A stretch of DNA of 64,000 bases from Heterobasidion occidentale (taxonomy: Eukaryota > Basidiomycota > Agaricomycetes > Russulales > Bondarzewiaceae): assembly GCA_039111635.1 (NCBI GenBank), contig JBCAQO010000009.1, forward strand, positions 310,001 to 374,000, written 5' to 3'. Under the pieces are notes generated by a model. That model made no database searches and was not told the origin of the DNA. It saw only the letters and a list, made by a program, of their open reading frames with translations. The translations under genes and the position numbers were made by a program. Of the stretch, positions 1 through 12,855 are shown piece by piece (positions within the stretch are counted from its first letter, which is position 1; every line of letters starts with the position of its first letter).

Positions 1-2230
1 AACGTGTACATGACCCTTGAGCTCTGTCAGAGTGGTTCTCTCATGGACATGCTTCGCCGTCGTCGTCGCTTCACAGAGCCTGAATCGCGGTTCTTTATGG
101 TGCAGCTCATCGGTGCATGCCATTACATGCATACCCACCAAGTCATTCATCGTGATCTCAAGCTGGGTAACTTATTTCTCGATGGTAACATGAATGTCAA
201 GGTCGGGGATTTCGGTCTCGCTGCACTCATCGAGAACCCGGGGGAGAGGAAGAAGACAATCTGCGGTACCCCCAACTACATTGCTCCTGAAGTCCTCTTC
301 GATACTGCGAACGGTCATAGCTTCGAAGTGGACACCTGGTCTATTGGTGTTATCCTCTATACCCTGGTGGTCGGGCGGCCCCCATTCCAGACGAAGGATG
401 TTAAGACCATCTACAAGTGCGCCATTTACCCTCTTTGCTCTGCTACCTGCTAACATTTGAAGAAGACGTATCCGCGACAACCAGTACGAATTCCCAACCG
501 AGAGTCAAGTTTCGATAGAAGCTCGTGAGCTTGTGCAAGGCATACTCACGCCCGATCCCCAACAGCGCCCCTCTCTCCATGAAATTGTTGACCACGAGTT
601 CTTCACTCGTGGTATCGTCCCTGCATACATTCCAACGACCGCACGCGATACTGTACCAGAATTCCGTCACATCTCCCGCGTCGTCTCTCAGTCCAACCTC
701 GCGCGTTTACGGAAGTACGCTTTGCTCGACGAAGAGCAGCCCTCATCTATCGCTGTGCCCAACGCGCAGTCTTCTTCTGGAACTCAGGGGAGGAACAGGA
801 CTGGAGTCAGTATGACGTCGAGCATCGCCCAGCAGGAGAAGGAATTCCTGAAGGCCGTACAGCCTGGCAGCCCCATCTCGGCTCTGTTGAGCTCTGCGCG
901 TCAGCCCCTCTTAGTTGCCCCAAGCAATGCGCCTCGCGAGTCCCTGTTGCGTAAGTTGCAGACCGCACAGAAGGAGGGCAGATCTCCTCCGCGTGGAGGA
1001 CGACTGGGCCCGTTGCAAAATATTGAAGAAGAGACGGTAGATCGGGAGGAAGTGGTGAGGAGGAAGGAGCTCGCGAGCCAGAAGGCGCGTATTGTCGCGC
1101 AAATGGTCCCTAATGGGAATGGGAATAATGAAGAGGAGAACATATCTCCAGTAGAACCAAGAGAATCGAGGGGCAAGAGCAAAGACCCAGGCGCAGCGAA
1201 AGAAGATCCGTTCTCAGGTACGATGATTCGTTCTGTATAGATACCTGGCGCTCACGATTCCTAGAAGGGACTGCGGCAGATGGCAATGATCCTCCAAGAT
1301 CGAATACCTACGAGACGGCTTGCGCAACCCTGACTGCTGCTTTCAGAGCTAGGGCAGTAGGCAAGCTTTTCCGAGACCCCGCAGAGGACGATGACCTGCC
1401 TCTGGAGAAGATTTTCATCGTGTCATGGGTTGATTATTGCAGCAAGTACGGGATGGGCTATGCGCTCACCGATGGAACTGTCGGCGTACATTTCAACGAC
1501 AGCACGACGATTGCCTTATCGCCAGACAAGCAGTGCGTTCCATGTAATCCTTTTTCACTCACGCATGTCGTTGACCGTCCCGACCAGTCACTTTGATTAC
1601 ATAACCTCTCGGCGACAGGGTACGGTCTATGTCCGCAAGAGTCACACGGTGTCGGATTATCCTGAGGACATTAAGAGCAAGGTGTACCTGCTGAAGCACT
1701 TCGAGCGATATATGATGGATCGCTTGTACGGCGACCATAAGTACACATTTGAGGATATCGAGAAAACAAAGGGGATGTATTTTGTGCAGAAATACCTCCG
1801 GATGAAACAAGTCATCGTATTCAAATTGAGCCATGACGCCTTGCAGGCAAGAATCTACTTTAGTCTATCATATTTTTCACTAATATCAATATTGCGTGCC
1901 CAGTTCAATTTCTATGACCATTCCAAGGTCATTCTCTCAGCACAGGGCCTCGTCGTTACTCATATCGACAAGGATCACGCGATGTTCAGCGGCAAGCTGA
2001 GCCAAATTATGGCTCAGTCTCTTCTGCCTACCATGACAGAGCCCGACCAAGCAAAGCTCAATCAACGCTTGGTCGACAAACTCAAATACTGCAAGGAGGT
2101 GCTGGTGTCTATCAAGAACGCGAGCGCAGCACAGGCAGGGGGAGGCGACCCTCAGGCTGCTGCCAAGGTTGCACAGGCAGAAGATAGGTTCGGATCAATC
2201 AAGACGAGATCAAAGGCCTCCCTGCGGTAG
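1..2230 (+). CDS. CDC5: Polo-like kinase (5' end outside window)
   Basis: Serine/threonine kinase that drives mitotic entry, spindle pole maturation and mitotic exit. The window opens inside the kinase domain: HRDLKLGN near 148, DFG near 207 and the activation segment [12 protein letters not shown] near 260-290 are visible; the ATP-binding loop lies upstream. A 49-nt intron (417-465) separates this from the rest of the kinase lobe and a long basic linker (to about 1217). The C-terminal polo-box domain follows: first box around 1430-1720 with [13 protein letters not shown], second box around 1904-2110 with DHSKVI. The Trp of the first box and the His-x-Lys pair of the second match the phosphopeptide-binding residues of human Plk1. 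One intron (1847-1903) has a GC donor. The stop is at 2228-2230. It converges on the condensin CAP-G gene. Identity is confident; the symbol follows budding yeast. Confidence 0.95.
1847..1903 (+). other. GC-AG intron in the Polo kinase gene
   Basis: The sequence between DALQ and FNFYDHSK starts GCAAGA, contains CTAAT as a possible branch site and ends CCCAG. It is 57 nt with no in-frame stop. Polo-box alignments leave no room for the 19 residues it would encode, so it reads as an intron with a GC donor. Retention would keep the frame open. Confidence 0.7.
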
Positions 2231-2782
2231 GGCGGTGGTAAGCATGCGCTGCCGACATCAGGTCGTAGCTGCGCCCTTGGACACCATGGCTTTGAATCCA
2301 ATTCAATTCTATGATTCATCATCTACGATACCCCTATCATATCTACACGCCAGTCGATGCCCATTCTATACCTGCATGATCACGTCCCTTTCTGTCGCAG
2401 TTTCTCGTGCGCACACGTTACATCCTCAGGCAGTTACGAGTTTGCTTGTTGGAACGCCTGCCATGTCTTCTCAGATTTTTCTCCATATCCCGGCGACAAT
2501 CATGTCGCCAATGTTCCGTTGGTGTATCATGAATGTCGTTGAAGCATGTATCCTTTGGTTCTGCCTCAAGCAAGTCCGTGCTGGAGCGTAGCCTTTAGGC
2601 TTTCTATTGTTGGCGAATAGCTTGCCTGTAAGAGTGGCGCTGACAGCCTTCGAAGTGCAGCTATCCACATGATTAGTACATACGGTGACAGTGTCAACAA
2701 GATAAGATATTAAAGAAAGTACACAATACATATCAGCCCAATATCATAGATCACCTCAACGAAATCACTCAGATTCTCCAGT
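2231..2782. other. Convergent 3' intergenic region
   Basis: About 550 bp lie between the stop codons of the Polo kinase (+) and CAP-G (-) genes. It should hold both 3' UTRs and terminators. I see no coding sequence or repeat that I can support in it. Confidence 0.6.
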
Positions 2783-5700
2783 TCAACCATCGGAACCGAG
2801 TAATCCATCTACTTCTTCGACCTCCTCTTCCTCCGAGTCCACCACGGAGTCTTGCGGTACATCATCATCCAACAAATCATCGATATCTTCATCCAATTGC
2901 TGCTCCTCGACTGACTGTTTGTGACCGTTAAGTTTCCCTCGACTGTCAACAAGTTGCCTGGTCAGCGCAGCGAAGGCAAGGCTACCAATAATAGACTGAA
3001 CTCACCCTCCGGCGGCGATCCGATGTCTCTGAGGCGGAACAGGCGTTGCCTGCTCATTGTCTTCATCTTCATCTTCGTCTTCTTCAGAGTCCGGTAACTT
3101 CATAGGTGTCATGTCTACCTTCTTCGTTCTATGAAAAGGGTCAGCTCCAAATAGTCAGAATTGGAGAGAGAAAAAGACATACGCTGCCCGCTTAGGCATA
3201 CTCCGAGTAGGCGCTGCAGAAGTAGGTGGAGATACTGCCTGATCTTCTTCTTCCTCGTCAGACGCCTCGAAGCGGCGTCTCCTGCAAAATGAATTCAATA
3301 AAAGTCATCAACATTCGCAGTCGAACAGCGCACTTTGCCCTGCCCTGCCCTCGTTTGCGAGTAGGCGTAGCTGCTCGTTCCTCTTGACTAGTTTCTGTGA
3401 CATCTGATATAATACTGTCTGACCGCCTGGACCGTGCGCGCGGCTGTCAACTACAAGAGCAAGAACAGAAGGATCGTCAACGTACCGCTTTCTTGTCCTC
3501 TTCTTTGGTGGCATCTCATCTTCCTCGTCGTCTTCAGGAAAGATATCATCCAAGAACTCAAAGAGCTCCTTCAGCGACTCAAGCTGACGATACTCTTCCT
3601 CATTGAAGTCTTCTAGCTGCTTTTCGTATTTTTTCGAGATGGACGCGTCGAAACGGTTTAACGCGTTGTTGGAAGCCGTGTCTCGCAAGGGACGCCTCTG
3701 CCACCGTAAGTCAGTCAAGCGATATTTCCAGGATTCTCTGGGCGACAAACGCCTTACCAAGCGTAGGTTGTGTATGAGCAACTTTAGCGTGCGGATTTTA
3801 TCATCATCGATCTCCGGGGGGATATACATCTTGCCAAGTGATTGACACAAGACTTTCTTTTCCTCCTCTAAAAAGCGCAATAAGTTTAAGAGAAGGATCG
3901 CAAAGTTTTGAGACACTCACTCTCCGTCTGTTTATTGAACAAAGCCTTCACGATGTCTGAAGCCATGTCAATGTGTATCGATGGATCTGGCGTTTGACCT
4001 TGAATTTCTCTACATCCGCCCATTCGAAAAGGGTCATCATTTTGAAAAAGTGGTGAAAAAAAAAGTACTGACACTGCTTTCTGTGGATCTGTCCAGTCGA
4101 CAAACATACCACCGACTTGAGCAGGCGACACCATTTCTTGATCATCGTCCAGCGCCTTGTACGCCGTCGCGAGCTGCTCAATATAGAAGGGAATACTTGC
4201 TGCATCCGGCGCTGGTTCGCTGGAGAGGAGTAGCAATAAACAGGGAAGAAATACGACAAGCATTGCCTCAGTTCTTGGTTATCGGCTGTATCAGGAGAGA
4301 GATAGACAAGAACGAGGCTTGAAAGGACCTGAAGACCGAAAGGTGAGTAACGTACTAAATCAAAAAATGCAAGTGCCACAAACCCGGTTTTCGGTGACCA
4401 TCCGTGAAAGCATTAGCTTCGCAAATCCCATGCAAATGATGGCCTGGACCTTTTCCGATTCATCGTTATTCAGCACATGCAGAAGGAAATCGATGACTCG
4501 ATCGCCCTGTTGAACGTGAGTATGCGGCTTGGATGGCGCAAACATATTACAGGGAAGCTTACTCCAACGTGCCCGTTCGCCAGGAAGTCACCCTCGTGGA
4601 CCATAAGGACATCAAACACCACCTGAAGCACTCGAATCTTGAGGACTTCCGGTGCTGCCTGAACTTGACTGAGGAAAAGCTGGAAAGAGTTCAAGGCCAT
4701 CCGCTAGAGCATCCATAGATTTAGATTCTAGCGATATTTCTTCGATAGATAGGGAGACGCACCCGAGCGATAAGACAACACAAGCCCAAGCTGACCAGAC
4801 CTTTCTCTCTCAAGGCTAGCTCCCTCCGTTTGACTGCCGGAACAATCAGCTCACCCAAAATGCCCTCCAACGTCGAGTTTTCCTCAAAAGTCTACGCCCG
4901 GAGTCAACAACGACATTGTTTAAGATCCTCGGCAAGACTTTCTTACCCCGTTCACTCGCTCAAGCATCCCAATGCAGAGATCTAGACACCGCACATCAAG
5001 AGCGTCCGCTCTTGCTTTCTCTTCCGGGGACATCTCCGACACAGGCTTCGGTGCTGCAGGAGCACGGGCAACCCGCACGGGTACAGGAGTTTCGGCGAAC
5101 GAGGTCGATGCATCATCGGCGCCGGAGGGTTCTTGCTCCTTCTGAAATAAATTGAGCATCAGATGTGCTCATGCCGCTGAGGTGACGAGGGATGCGAACT
5201 AGGACATCCTCGTCTGGATCACTGGGATCACGGAGCTCGTGAACCACTTCGACGACAACGCGTATTAAGTCGCGCTCGTTCGGGGAGAGCTTGCGCAGGA
5301 TGTCTAGGCACCGAGTGACGAGGTTCTCGGGGAGTGCCTCTTGCGAAATCATATCACCTGAAACAATCATTGAAGTGGAAGTCAAGGTAGTAGGTTCGTC
5401 CCAAGAAATTGGACTTACGAACGAGCTGAAACATCTTCCTCCTCCCGATCTCATCTGCATAATCCAGATTTACTGCCAGCTTAAGCAGTTCGCAGATGAT
5501 GAACTCGCGATCCATGCGTGCATCATCGTCGCCATCATCGCCCTCACCACCACGAGGAATCTTTCCTCTTCATCAGATTGTATTTGCTCGAGAAGATCAT
5601 TGTAGCCGTGCTGGATGCGGAAGGCGAGTTCTGTGACGACGGGGAGGACAGACTCGAGGCGGACGTCATCCTTAGTGGAGATGCAATGGTCGACAAAGAC

Positions 5701-7052
5701 CCGCACAAGGAAGGCTTTTTCGGGTGTTAACGTGTTCCAAAACGTCTCTTGAAAATTTCAAGAATATTAGCCAAGACTCCAAATCAAATGCCTGTGGCAT
5801 TTACCCTCAAACTCGAGTCCATCGAAAACATCCACACGGGTCACGAGTACGCTGAGCAGTGCCTCCTCCGCAACACTGTTCTCTGCCAAGTCGAACGTCT
5901 GCAAAAAGGCAATGACATCTTCCGTGATGGATCCTTTGCCACTTCCGACAGCATCAACCCACGTTCCGACGAGCTTGCCTGCGGCTGCGCGCACTGCAGT
6001 CTCCCGATCTCCGAGGCCGTTGCGCACGATCAACTCTCGCTGCGCTATTGTGAGCGCGCGGGGATGTGTCACGCCTACAGTGTCTTCCGTGCCAACCACG
6101 AAACAGTTGGGCTCCAGGATGGCGGAGTATACGAGCTTGCGGATGGTTGTATCGATGTCTCGTGTTCGGGTGAGAAGAGAGGGGATGGTGGCAGGGGAAA
6201 GGGGTATTTAGGAGGGCTGCACGTCGAACATCACTATGGCCTTCTATCAGAGGATATATCAGGGAAGGAAAGTAGGGAAGGCATACGCAGAAGGATCGTG
6301 AGCAAGCATATCCTCGAGGACGTCAATTGCCGTTGCCTCATCATCTTCGAGTTCGTCTGGGTCTTCAGAGCCGCAAAGTTTAGAAAGAGCAATGACAGCC
6401 TGAACGCGTATTGTTGGCTCCTTGTCGCGTACTCGTTCCATGAGGGATGTGCGAAGGGACGTGTACATGTCCTCTCTTGAGAATCGTCAGTACGCACTTC
6501 GCGCTTGATCATATGCAATGCCGCGTACTCCAGTTCTCCCAGATGCGAGATCATGTCTGCGACAAAATGGGCAACACGATAGCGGACATTCTTGTCTTTG
6601 GCTAAGAAGCCCTTGAGAAGATGTGTGAGAAGCCGAGCGGTGAATCGCGATACAACGCTATCGTCTTCCTCTTCATCTCCGTCTTCTCGCTTTACTTCAG
6701 CGACTAATGGGGATCAAAGAGTAACGGGAGAGACAGCAGACGACTGACTTTTCGCGTGAATGAATTTAATATAACCTCCTACAAACTTGACGATCCTGTC
6801 TGCGACAGTAATGCCCTTCTTGATAACAAGGACGTGGTAGATCATCTCAATAAACCGGTCTCCAAACACACGTTCCCCAGTGAGTCTGACACCTGTTTCG
6901 ATGGACTCCTTGAATGTAGCTGCTTCGACATGGAGTTTGTATAATACAACAAAATTCTTCTGGTGGTTGGCGGTCGAAGACTGGGCCTGATCAAAGACCT
7001 TTGCGATGGCTGGTGGTAGAGTATCAAGCACGGACGCAGTTCGTGCTGGCAT
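2783..7052 (-). CDS. YCG1: Condensin complex subunit 3 (CAP-G / Ycg1), HEAT-repeat protein
   Basis: HEAT-repeat subunit of condensin, which binds DNA with the kleisin and compacts mitotic chromosomes. The chosen start is ATG at 7052 (MPARTASVLDTLPP), because the upstream extension to 7316 is not family-like. The N-terminal segment FVVLYKLHVEAATF and the HEAT segment RDKEPTIRVQAVIALSKL are diagnostic. Many short introns split the gene; GTATGT and GTAAG-type donors can be seen on the minus strand, for example near 3180. The C-terminus is a strongly acidic, disordered tail (Asp/Glu runs between 2790 and 3110) ending LLGSDG at 2783. It converges with the Polo kinase gene and is divergent from the RING protein gene. 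Polo kinases phosphorylate non-SMC condensin subunits in yeast, so the adjacency is functionally suggestive. Internal exon borders are not all resolved. Confidence 0.92.
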
Positions 7053-7406
7053 AAGAAACAAGATATGGAGGGGATAGATGGCGAGGACTAGATGGCAGAG
7101 CAGCGGAGAAAGGGAGCTCTCTGCTGAGCGCGTCGTCGCGAACCCACGCAACACGTGACTTTCTCGGATTTTACTCCCTTCGCCATCGTTGTTTTTGGAA
7201 TTCTCAAAATTCTCTACGCCAATGTCCCCTTCAAAATGCAAGTCTTTCCTCGCCAGCGCTTCATATGCCCATGATGTGGCGAAGTATGAACTCGCACCGG
7301 GATTGCGCCTTGTCATATTTCCCTAAAAGGTAATCAAGGTCATGAGGGTTGGAGCAGAGCAGCCCCATCCTCATTGCACCAGCATGCCTTGTTCTTAACT
7401 CTCGTC
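7053..7406. promoter_or_regulatory. Shared divergent promoter region (CAP-G / RING protein)
   Basis: Only 354 bp separate the two divergent ATG codons, so both promoters and 5' UTRs must fit here. No TATA box stands out. A shared regulatory region is inferred from spacing only. Confidence 0.5.
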
Positions 7407-10400
7407 ATGCAGCCCCCCGCTCGAGTCCATTCAGATCAACGTATTGCTGAAGCAGTTCGAGTTGCACCATATCTCACTCATGTCGTTCGCCACCATGGAC
7501 GTCTTACGCTCATCCCGCCAGACAATGCGGGCCGCGTTCGCAAAGCGAGGCACGAGAAATCCAGCGGTCGCCTCAGAGCCGAGAGGCCTGCACGATCAAC
7601 GGAAGAACCACATTTCAATACGGGGGTCAGTCGATTGCCCAGGCTTGGCCCCGTTGCCTCGCCCACAGGCCGTGCACGGCAGCAAGGCAATCAGGATAGG
7701 AGACGGAATGAGGCGAACGGGGGTGAGTTGTTGTTCGACTGCTGTTCACCAGGTGTTTTCGAGTACGATGTCTCCTAATATATAAAAAAATCCTTCTGTA
7801 GAGTACCCAGACTTTCCGCCTCCTTCATTCGATGAGGCCATGTCCGCCACTCCGGTGATTCAACCGCCGCCTGGTCCTCATCCATCGGGTGCCACATCCC
7901 AGCCCTCCTCTCCGGCATTGATGTCGTCGTCATCAGCATCAACTGTCTCTGGGCCCAACGAGTCTTCGTCTCCTACGCTCGTTTCCCCAACCGATTCCCA
8001 GTCTAGCGACTCATCTTGGACTAGGTTGCAACCGGAGCCTGTGATGATCCCTCCGGCGCTTCCCTCAAGGAGCCAGCTCAACCTATCTATTCCTCAACCT
8101 CCATCACCATCGGATAATCCTCGATACAGCACGCAGGCTAATGACTCTAGTTCAGATTTGGATTCTGCTCTGGATAGTAACACGAGCAGCTCGGACTTCG
8201 TTGCAAAGCATGAGGCAACGCATCATCCAAATGATGAGGTGCCAGACGATACAACACGGGGAGTAGAATGGGAGCAAGACCGATTACAAGGCTTACCCCT
8301 GGAAGTGCGCCTTCAAAGGGAACATGAGAGAGAGTTGGAAAGACTGGGTCTGACCTCCGCCGTGTCCATGCTGGCAATGGGGCCTTCGCGCTCCCAACTT
8401 ACCCTTGTGCCTGTGAACCGAGAACGTCCATATCAACCGGAGACTCCAAGAGATCTACTTACGTTGGATTCACCCTCAGCGCCACATGCTTCGAAACCCT
8501 TGAAGTCGCCTCGTTCTCGTCCGTTCTTAGGATTTGGACGCCGAGATCGCGAATCACAAGAAGCATCTGAGGAGCAAGCCTCAGCACCCTCGATCCGGCC
8601 TACGCGCTCTCAGCTAACTCTCTCACCCGCAAAGCAAGAGAATTCTCCTCGACACGAGGCCGTAGACGAGTCTTCCGGATCCAGTCCTTCTGGAGAAAGT
8701 CAGGAAGATGAGTTGCGTGGCCGTAGCCCGACTCCACAATCTCCTACACGCGCCAACAAGAAACTACTCCATATATTCTCTTCTGGGAAACCCTTCCGCG
8801 ATCAACGACCAACTTCTCCATCCTCTCCCACATTTTCGTCCTCTCAGCTTTCGTTGCCTCTCCAGGCCATCCCTCAAGCGGTTGACGTTGGCCACAAGCC
8901 AAAATCACGCAGCGAGGGGTTCATCACGAAAAAGCTTTTCGGGTACAAAGGAAAAGAGAAGGAGAAGGCCAGAGAAGCCCTTGAATCTTGGGATATGTTT
9001 GACGATTCCTCTGTGGAGGAAACTTTGCGTGTGAAGAAGACTACTCCGACGTCCCCTGTCCCGCCTCCAGGAACAGAACACTGTCCCATTGACTGAACCA
9101 TCTCCTTCGCTTTCCAGCATACGTTCACCACCCCTCGCTGCTCATGCAGAATCGGTACATCCAAAGCGTCACTCGATGCTCGATCGACCGATCCCAACAC
9201 CTCCTACTGCGCCGCCCACTGACGTCGCTCGGCGGCCACCGCCACCGCCACCGCCACTCCGTTCTTCGGCATCACAAGCCCCGCGCGGAACGCCGGGGAA
9301 TACTCATGAGGCTCCTCGGTGCGTGCCCGGGCTGTTACTCCCAGAAGCATCCCCCCAAGTCTGGGCACGAGCACCTCGCACGACCGCTCCTGACACTGAC
9401 GAAGGTCGCCAAATCAATCAAGTCCAGTCTCCTGTCACGTATCCGCAACCTCCATCCCACCCTCATTCTGTATCTCCGCTTAGGCCGTCGACGTCGAGGA
9501 CCTTGACACAGGCTGGACAACTTGATTCTGCTCATCAATTCTTCCCATTTGCTCCGTCTCCGCCTCCTTCAATCAGTCCTGCGAGTTCCCCAATATCAAC
9601 CAAGTCCGGTGTGACGTATATTGATTATGGGCCCGGGACACCTTCGACACCAATAAGCACGCACTCCTTTGGAGAACGCCCTCGCCGTCCTGTAGCCGCT
9701 AGATCACCCTTGTATGTCGCCGAGGCATACGACCCATCGACCGAGGACGAGCAAGAGAGCACTGATGGCATCGTGAATACTGAACAAGCTCCATACCATC
9801 GAGAAAGGTCGAGATCGACTAGCCCCGCAATGTACGCCCCTGCCCACAGTTTACACGGCCCTCGTGCTGGCGACAGACGACACACTGCACCACACCCATT
9901 TGCACCTCCAAGCTCGAGCCCCCTCGCAAACCGCACAATTACCCCTGTCACAGCTTCTGCCGAGCCGGACCCGGATAACAGAGTCGTTTCCGTCATCGGT
10001 GATATCATCGACCTTTACGATCACACACCCGCTCCCACAAATCCCAATATCACTCTTGCAGGTCTTGAGGGTTTGGAACATAGTGATCAGCCACAGCAAG
10101 GCGGGGGTGACAGCCCAGGAAGACATTACCCTGGCAGACCACTGCCGCTTCCGCCTGGTGTAAATGCCACCGTACAACGGCCCGTTTCCGCAGATCTTTT
10201 TCTAGCAGGCTTGGCCCGACGTGCGCGCTCTCAAGAAGGGGACCTTAGCCATCAGGCCAACCGCTCTCCCATACAAGTGGCATACACGTCGAGCCTCCCC
10301 CCATCCCCACCAATTCAGGCCCATGAAGGACCTCGCACGCAATTTGATACCTCACCCATATTGAGTGGCAGCTCGAACTCGTTCGCTGGAACCGAATCAA

Positions 10401-10970
10401 CTGGGGGCGCATCGCCTACCACATTGCGCACGCAGGACGACGAGCATCCTTCACCTGAGTATACGGACCTCGACGCTCTTCTCTCACGCATAGACGACGA
10501 GGACAGTCGTACCGGCGATAACTATGAGGTATCCCGAATCTCTCTAGCTCCGTCAACGCAATCGTTTTCTCAACACCCTTCCGCAGAATCTGCTGCTCGT
10601 GCAGGAGATCATGGGCCATGGCGGACCTGCCCAAGCTGCCCGCACTCCCCCTGCCCCGCCTATCGGGCGGATCGAGCAGCAGCGCCGGCGGGTCACAAAA
10701 GACGGGCGCGTGAAGCTTAAGCTGGCGCTCCTGGGCGTTACGGTCGATCGATGCGGCATCTGTCTTTCTCAGTTCAAGGACGGTCAGCTGGCAGGGTTAG
10801 GCGCAGGGTGCCAACATGCGTAAGTGTTTCTCCCCATTATCGCGTTCATTCACGTGGCATTGACCTCGACGTTTGGTGTCGGTGTTGTTTATAGGTTCCA
10901 CGAGAAGTGTTTGAGCAGCTGGCTTGCTCGCAATCACACATGCCCTCTGTGTAGAGCTCCGTTTGCATAA
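7407..10970 (+). CDS. Long disordered RING-H2 finger protein (putative E3 ubiquitin ligase)
   Basis: Predicted E3 ligase with a single C-terminal RING-H2 domain. Five exons fit one frame: 7407-7722, 7802-9030, 9071-10528, 10587-10819 and 10895-10970, giving 1103 residues. The RING starts CGICLSQF and ends CPLCRAPFA, with Cys-x2-Cys, Cys-x-His, His-x2-Cys and Cys-x2-Cys pairs; the last intron (10820-10894) splits it after the third cysteine. The other thousand residues are low-complexity, rich in Ser and Pro, with a PPPPPPP tract near 9236 and a PPPSFDEAM segment near 7815 that resembles a PPxY site with Phe for Tyr. The short motif S/T-R-S-Q-L-x-L recurs near residues 193, 300 and 372, with a weaker fourth copy near 450. 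The intron 9031-9070 is only 40 nt. The substrate is unknown. The start is the first ATG in the open frame. Confidence 0.8.
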
Positions 10971-11362
10971 GCTGTCAGCGTTGATCGCTCTGTTATTCTC
11001 ACCACATACATTCTCACCAAGAGCTCACCAAGAGATCATGATACACGTCTTTCATAGGGACTTCGTGCTTGTTGTGCATCAAGTTCTACGTTCAAGTTTC
11101 ACGCCGCAATCTCGTTAATTACGTGTAGCATCCCCCCGGTTCTTTGTGCGACTATCGAGTGTATCGTTTACAAAATGTATAGCCGTGCATCAGAGTCCAA
11201 TTTTGTTCAGCCCGAGAGTCCCATCGCTCATATACACCTTTTCCAGCGACTGTGAGTTCTATGGAGTCTCCTGTATATCACCGTCTATCCATGAGACCTT
11301 GTCAGTGTTCTGCATCACTATGGCAGAGTCTTCGATTCCCGGTAGGCGCGGTAGCGCCAAGG

Positions 11363-12855
11363 TTAACGACGCCACGTCGTGCATTCGGAAGATCCTACAG
11401 ATTTGGGCGAAAATCTGGGCTCTGTGCTCATACATGAACGGCGTCTCCTCCGTAAATTCAACCTCAGTGTTGCCCGATGAGACAAGGAATCGGGATCGTC
11501 GGACTCTGGCGATGCCTCCGCCAGGAGAGAGTACCAGGCGTCTATCATCAGCTCCATACTGTCACTACCCACCATGTACTGGGTAAAGGCTGACAGGATC
11601 GCCGAAGTGTCTTGCAGGGTAGTAACCTCTTCGCACTCCAGCATGACAAAGAACACGAGTGCGGTCGGCATCGACACCTTGAGGGCCATCATAAACTCAG
11701 CACATTCGAGTGCTCCGCCAGCCAGTACGAGCTCGGAGAGAGACAGGAGTTCAATTGAGGGAAGGGAAGGCCTCGACTGCAGAGCACCCGAGCGAGCGGT
11801 ATGAGAGTTTGGAAGAGTGTCAGCTTTTGAAGTTGAGGTGTCCCCTTGAGAAGCTCGGCCAGCCGCTCAAGGCTCGGTTTTGCACCCGTAGGAGCATTGT
11901 ATCCACAAGTCGGTAAGGGCCCCGAGTGCCGACAAATCACAGGGGAGAGCAAGCCACTTTAAACGCACGCTCTGTAGGCGAGGAGCGCATCCCTTGAAGA
12001 TATCAACGGGAAGACCAGGCCATGGCGCATCCTTCGGGTCTGGAAGCTGTCTGTCTGCGTTCAAGCACAATGTCTCCAAGACAGGTGCTGGATATTTCTG
12101 AAAAGTGTCGTAGATAAAGTTGAAGAAGGCTTCCATCCCCGTTGAAAGGGATACGTGTATACCAAGGTGCCGGATGCGAGGGAGCTCCGGTAATATGAGG
12201 GAGAATGCTTGATGTAGGTCCAGCTCTTGGTCCCAGAACAAGTCGACGTGTAGCGGGGCCTGCTTTGACCGAAGGAGATACATCTTTGTCCATTCAAGAT
12301 TCTTGAAGAATGGGATTATCGTCCACAAGCTCGTGTTCTGCAATGCGATGTTTCTCCAGTGTCTGTAGACGTGGGTGACCTGGATCCACCCAAGATGCGA
12401 ACCCTGTGGCCAGTGGTCCCACCATGCCACTGGCTCCTCGTCGACTAGGATACTGAAGATGAGAGAGACAATGTCGAAAGGGAGTCGTGATATGGGCGCG
12501 AGGGCGTTCAGATGCGACTTAAGGGTAGAGACACCGTGAGCGGCCAGACGAATCTGGGCGTTTAGCTCACGTCGGACCGCCTCAATTTCGGTCTCGGTGC
12601 TGGAGCAGGCAGAAACATGGGCGGTCTTCAAGGATTTACGGTCGTCTGGCGGCGCACATGCCTCTGGTAATCCTGACTGGCTATCATGAAGATGAATACA
12701 CACTGGGCCACTGAGAGGAACCTTCGTTTGCTTACCTCGGTGTGCCACTGACTGTTCGTGCCATCTCCGTCGATAATGTCTGAGAGCCGGGTTGAAGAAA
12801 GTACAGGAGAGTACTGCGTTGGTGGAGGCTGCTGGAGGTGAGAGAGTGGGCGCAA
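11363..12855 (-). CDS. F-box protein, agaricomycete type, with frame breaks
   Basis: Substrate-receptor-like protein with an N-terminal F-box, as in SCF ubiquitin ligases. The F-box lies around 12520-12320: ISRLPFDIVSLIFSILVDE followed by VTHVYRHWRNIALQNTSLW. Leucine-rich stretches follow (LPELPRIRHLGI, LERLAELLKG, LQKLTLFQTL). A likely first exon ends at SQWHTE with a GTAAGC donor (about 12732). I could not fix the start codon: no clear in-frame ATG precedes it. The leucine-rich part is read in two frames, with shifts near 11870-11900 and near 11725-11735, so the gene is either a decaying copy or carries sequence errors. F-box genes of this type are numerous and often degenerate in mushrooms. 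The end at 11363 is the stop of the last open segment. Confidence 0.65.

Noticed and set aside
5749..6480. 243-codon plus-strand open frame
   Set aside because: Antisense to clear HEAT-repeat exons of CAP-G.
7053..7316. Upstream extension of the CAP-G open frame to 7316
   Set aside because: The added 88 residues are unlike the family, and the ATG at 7052 starts a typical CAP-G N-terminus.
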